Below, in pieces: positions 8,069 through 9,512 of a DNA stretch of 9,512 bases. Origin of the DNA: Candidatus Gottesmanbacteria bacterium RIFCSPLOWO2_01_FULL_49_10 (GTDB lineage: Bacteria > Patescibacteriota > Microgenomatia > UBA10105 > UBA927); the NCBI GenBank assembly GCA_001781025.1, contig MFJZ01000058.1:89681-99192 (forward strand), read 5' to 3'. The notes beneath the pieces are model-generated. The model was given only the letters and a program-made list of their open reading frames with translations. It searched no databases and was not told the origin of the DNA. Every line of letters starts with the position of its first letter. Within the stretch, counting starts at the first letter, position 1. The position numbers and the translations under genes were made by a program.

Positions 8069-9512
8069 ATCTGTATATTACGTCAACAGAATGACTACCC
8101 TCGGGCAAAACGATCCCTTGGAATATATAATTGGCTCTCACGATCTGCGTCTTTTGGCTGTCGATATAAGCCTTCCAATGCTCGTCAAAACCGTTTGCAA
8201 TGACCAAAAGACGTGGCGCGCGGGTGTATGCCTGTATACGAAGCTCATTTATCTCATACGAAACAACTGAAGCAGTTTCGTCGGGCGATAGCGGTTCGCC
8301 GTCAACACGCACATTCTCCTCTACGACCGCAGACTCCTTGGATACTGAACTCTTCAATACGTCCTCAATTGCTTCTTGTTTAGTAGTTGCCGTCAATATG
8401 TGTGAAGCCAAATATGCGCGTGGAAATACGCGTGTGTCTTCATAGACTCTGGTTTCACCTTCTTCAAAAACTTTTGAAAAGTATGGCCTTGTCAGGTCAC
8501 TAAGTGTGAGAATATATCGGACGTTCATCATGGGAACCAACGGTGAATCACCAGTGTCCAGAGTAATAATCCTATGAAACCCAAAGGGTGGAGCGATATC
8601 CGGCTTGCCACGTGCCACCGCTGCCATAAATTCTTCATAGCGGCTCGAAATGATCGGATCATATCCTTCAATAGATTCAATTCCCCAAAACGAAAGCGTG
8701 TTTGGCGGCGCGAGTCTTTTGTCCACACTCATCACGCGAAACGGCTTGGGCTGCTTCTTGAGAAATGAAATGATCGCGGTCTCAGGGAAAAAATACTCTT
8801 TCGGGGTAAATGGCGTAAACTTCCATCCGAATCGGAGGAGATCAGCGGCCACGAGAACGACAAAGCCGAATAATAGTACGTTTCGCGCGATGTTGTTTTT
8901 TCCCAAACGATGCGATGCGACAAGAAGCATCGTGGCGCCTATATATAACAGGGTAGGCAACCGAAGATTACTCGCGCTTACATCAAGATTTACCCGGATT
9001 GATGCATCGAAAATACCCAATCGCGAGGCGATAATGATCCCCCAGAGGAATCCCAATACAACACCGATACTTACGATCACCAAGCCCCAACGCACGTTCT
9101 TTGAGTTTTCAATAAAGGCATTACTTCCATAGGCCGCAAGAACAGCAAGGGAAAAATCCACGAGGAAAAGAAGTCTCGTCGGTTGGATTGAGGAGAGTAT
9201 AGGAACCTTGAGAACAAAGGGCAGATATGAAATAAGCGTTGGTAGTGCAAAAAGTAAAGCGACAACAACAATGCCAATCCAAAATCTGTACTTCTTTGCA
9301 GATTGAGAAAGAATAGCGATGAATACAAACACCAATGGTAATATCCCGATGTAACCTATAAATTCTCCATAATTCCACTGACCCCAGTAATTTAATGTCG
9401 TCGGGTTACCGAAAAAATCCGGCGCTACAAACTGAACAAGGTGAACCCACGGGATGAACCACCCCTCTTGACGCCAATCCGATCCGTCAATGACTCTGCT
9501 GCTCTGCCGAAT
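8067..9512 (-). CDS. YfhO-like GT-C membrane protein, 5' end outside window, lacking the usual last helix
   Basis: The frame is open through the right edge, giving 481 visible residues; a TTG at 9335 is internal. The visible part begins just before HLVQFVAPDFFGNPTTLNYW (24-43), the same block found in the complete paralogue at 2598-5111. About six helices follow (55-226). The external domain carries YFFPET (240-245), FRVMS (258-262), IEGYDPIISSRYEEF (281-295) and MNVRYIL (329-335). The beta module has HWKAYID, RANYIFQGI and LPEGSHSVDVIYR (about 446-481). The protein stops there, exactly where the two paralogues continue with a P-R-S-F motif and a final membrane helix. No helix is encoded in any frame between this stop and the next gene, so a simple frameshift does not explain it. 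The external domain would hang free rather than being anchored at both ends. The YxPGW tip reads FDEHW, so function may have diverged. The role inferred is lipid-linked sugar transfer at the outer face. Confidence 0.85.
   Translation of the reverse strand: MRQSSRVIDGSDWRQEGWFIPWVHLVQFVAPDFFGNPTTLNYWGQWNYGEFIGYIGILPLVFVFIAILSQSAKKYRFWIGIVVVALLFALPTLISYLPFVLKVPILSSIQPTRLLFLVDFSLAVLAAYGSNAFIENSKNVRWGLVIVSIGVVLGFLWGIIIASRLGIFDASIRVNLDVSASNLRLPTLLYIGATMLLVASHRLGKNNIARNVLLFGFVVLVAADLLRFGWKFTPFTPKEYFFPETAIISFLKKQPKPFRVMSVDKRLAPPNTLSFWGIESIEGYDPIISSRYEEFMAAVARGKPDIAPPFGFHRIITLDTGDSPLVPMMNVRYILTLSDLTRPYFSKVFEEGETRVYEDTRVFPRAYLASHILTATTKQEAIEDVLKSSVSKESAVVEENVRVDGEPLSPDETASVVSYEINELRIQAYTRAPRLLVIANGFDEHWKAYIDSQKTQIVRANYIFQGIVLPEGSHSVDVIYR

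Larger units (their letters stand above)
857..9512 (-). other. Apparent five-gene glycosylation operon
   Basis: Five minus-strand genes follow each other with junctions of +10, -4, +6 and -14 bp, reading from the right edge. No gap is large enough for a promoter or a terminator, so they are probably one transcript whose promoter lies to the right of the window. The grouping of one cytoplasmic GT2 enzyme with four GT-C-like membrane proteins points to assembly and decoration of one surface glycan. Whether internal promoters exist inside coding sequence cannot be judged from the sequence. Confidence 0.75.

Noticed and set aside
7839..8270. Plus-strand open frame of 143 codons across the GT2 and YfhO-like junction
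   Set aside because: It is antisense to two supported genes and has no recognisable motif or ribosome binding site.
8650..9132. Plus-strand open frame of 160 codons opposite the right-hand YfhO-like gene
   Set aside because: Its composition is that of an antisense reading (rich in Arg, Ser, Asn, Thr), it shows no domain, and the minus-strand frame carries conserved motifs throughout.
9333..9335. TTG at 9335 as the start of the right-hand YfhO-like gene
   Set aside because: The frame continues without a stop to the window edge and encodes the conserved HLVQFVAPDFFGNP block upstream of it, so the TTG is an internal Leu codon.
1..9512. CRISPR array, tRNA, rRNA, insertion sequence or Rho-independent terminator
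   Set aside because: I saw no regularly spaced repeats, no cloverleaf or ribosomal RNA signature, no transposase motif, and no hairpin with a T run; nearly every base lies in one of the six genes.

Overview
The window is a densely packed stretch of bacterial DNA devoted to cell-surface glycosylation. It holds six protein genes, two of them cut by the window edges, and almost no non-coding sequence. I see no RNA gene, insertion sequence, CRISPR array or convincing promoter. Five of the six products look like large polytopic membrane proteins of the GT-C glycosyltransferase type: three YfhO-like (PF09586-like), one GT39/PMT-2-like, and one without a named family. The sixth is a cytoplasmic family 2 glycosyltransferase. 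Family calls rest on motifs read by eye; no database search was run.

Organism (inference): this family mix, the near-zero intergenic spacing, the weak ribosome binding sites and the moderate, uneven GC content fit a Candidate Phyla Radiation (Patescibacteria) genome, of Parcubacteria or Microgenomates type. The GT2 gene ends in TGA within an ATGA overlap with the next gene. This argues for TGA as a normal stop and against the Gracilibacteria/Absconditabacteria code. Other environmental bacteria are not excluded.

Layout: on the plus strand, 3-965 is the 3' part of a YfhO-like gene that enters from the left. All other genes are on the minus strand and read right to left as one apparent operon: a YfhO-like gene entering from the right edge (9512 to 8067), the GT2 gene (8056-7091), an unnamed GT-C-like gene (7094-5118), a complete YfhO-like gene (5111-2598) and a GT39-like gene (2611-857). 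The junctions are a 10-bp gap, a 4-bp overlap, a 6-bp gap and a 14-bp overlap. The operon end runs 109 bp into the 3' end of the plus-strand gene, so the two transcripts converge and overlap tail to tail.

How the genes may work together (inference): the GT2 enzyme would use a nucleotide-sugar in the cytoplasm to build a glycan on a carrier. The GT-C proteins would use polyprenyl-phosphate sugars to add sugars on the outer face of the membrane. The known parallel is Bacillus csbB-yfhO, where a GT2 enzyme charges the lipid carrier and YfhO transfers the sugar. The GT2 here lacks the membrane anchor of CsbB, so the enzyme charging the carrier must lie outside the window.

Points for a second look: three divergent YfhO copies in one locus, one of which ends exactly before the usual last membrane helix; the convergent coding overlap; the unnamed GT-C-like protein; and a clear rise in GC content at the left end of the window.
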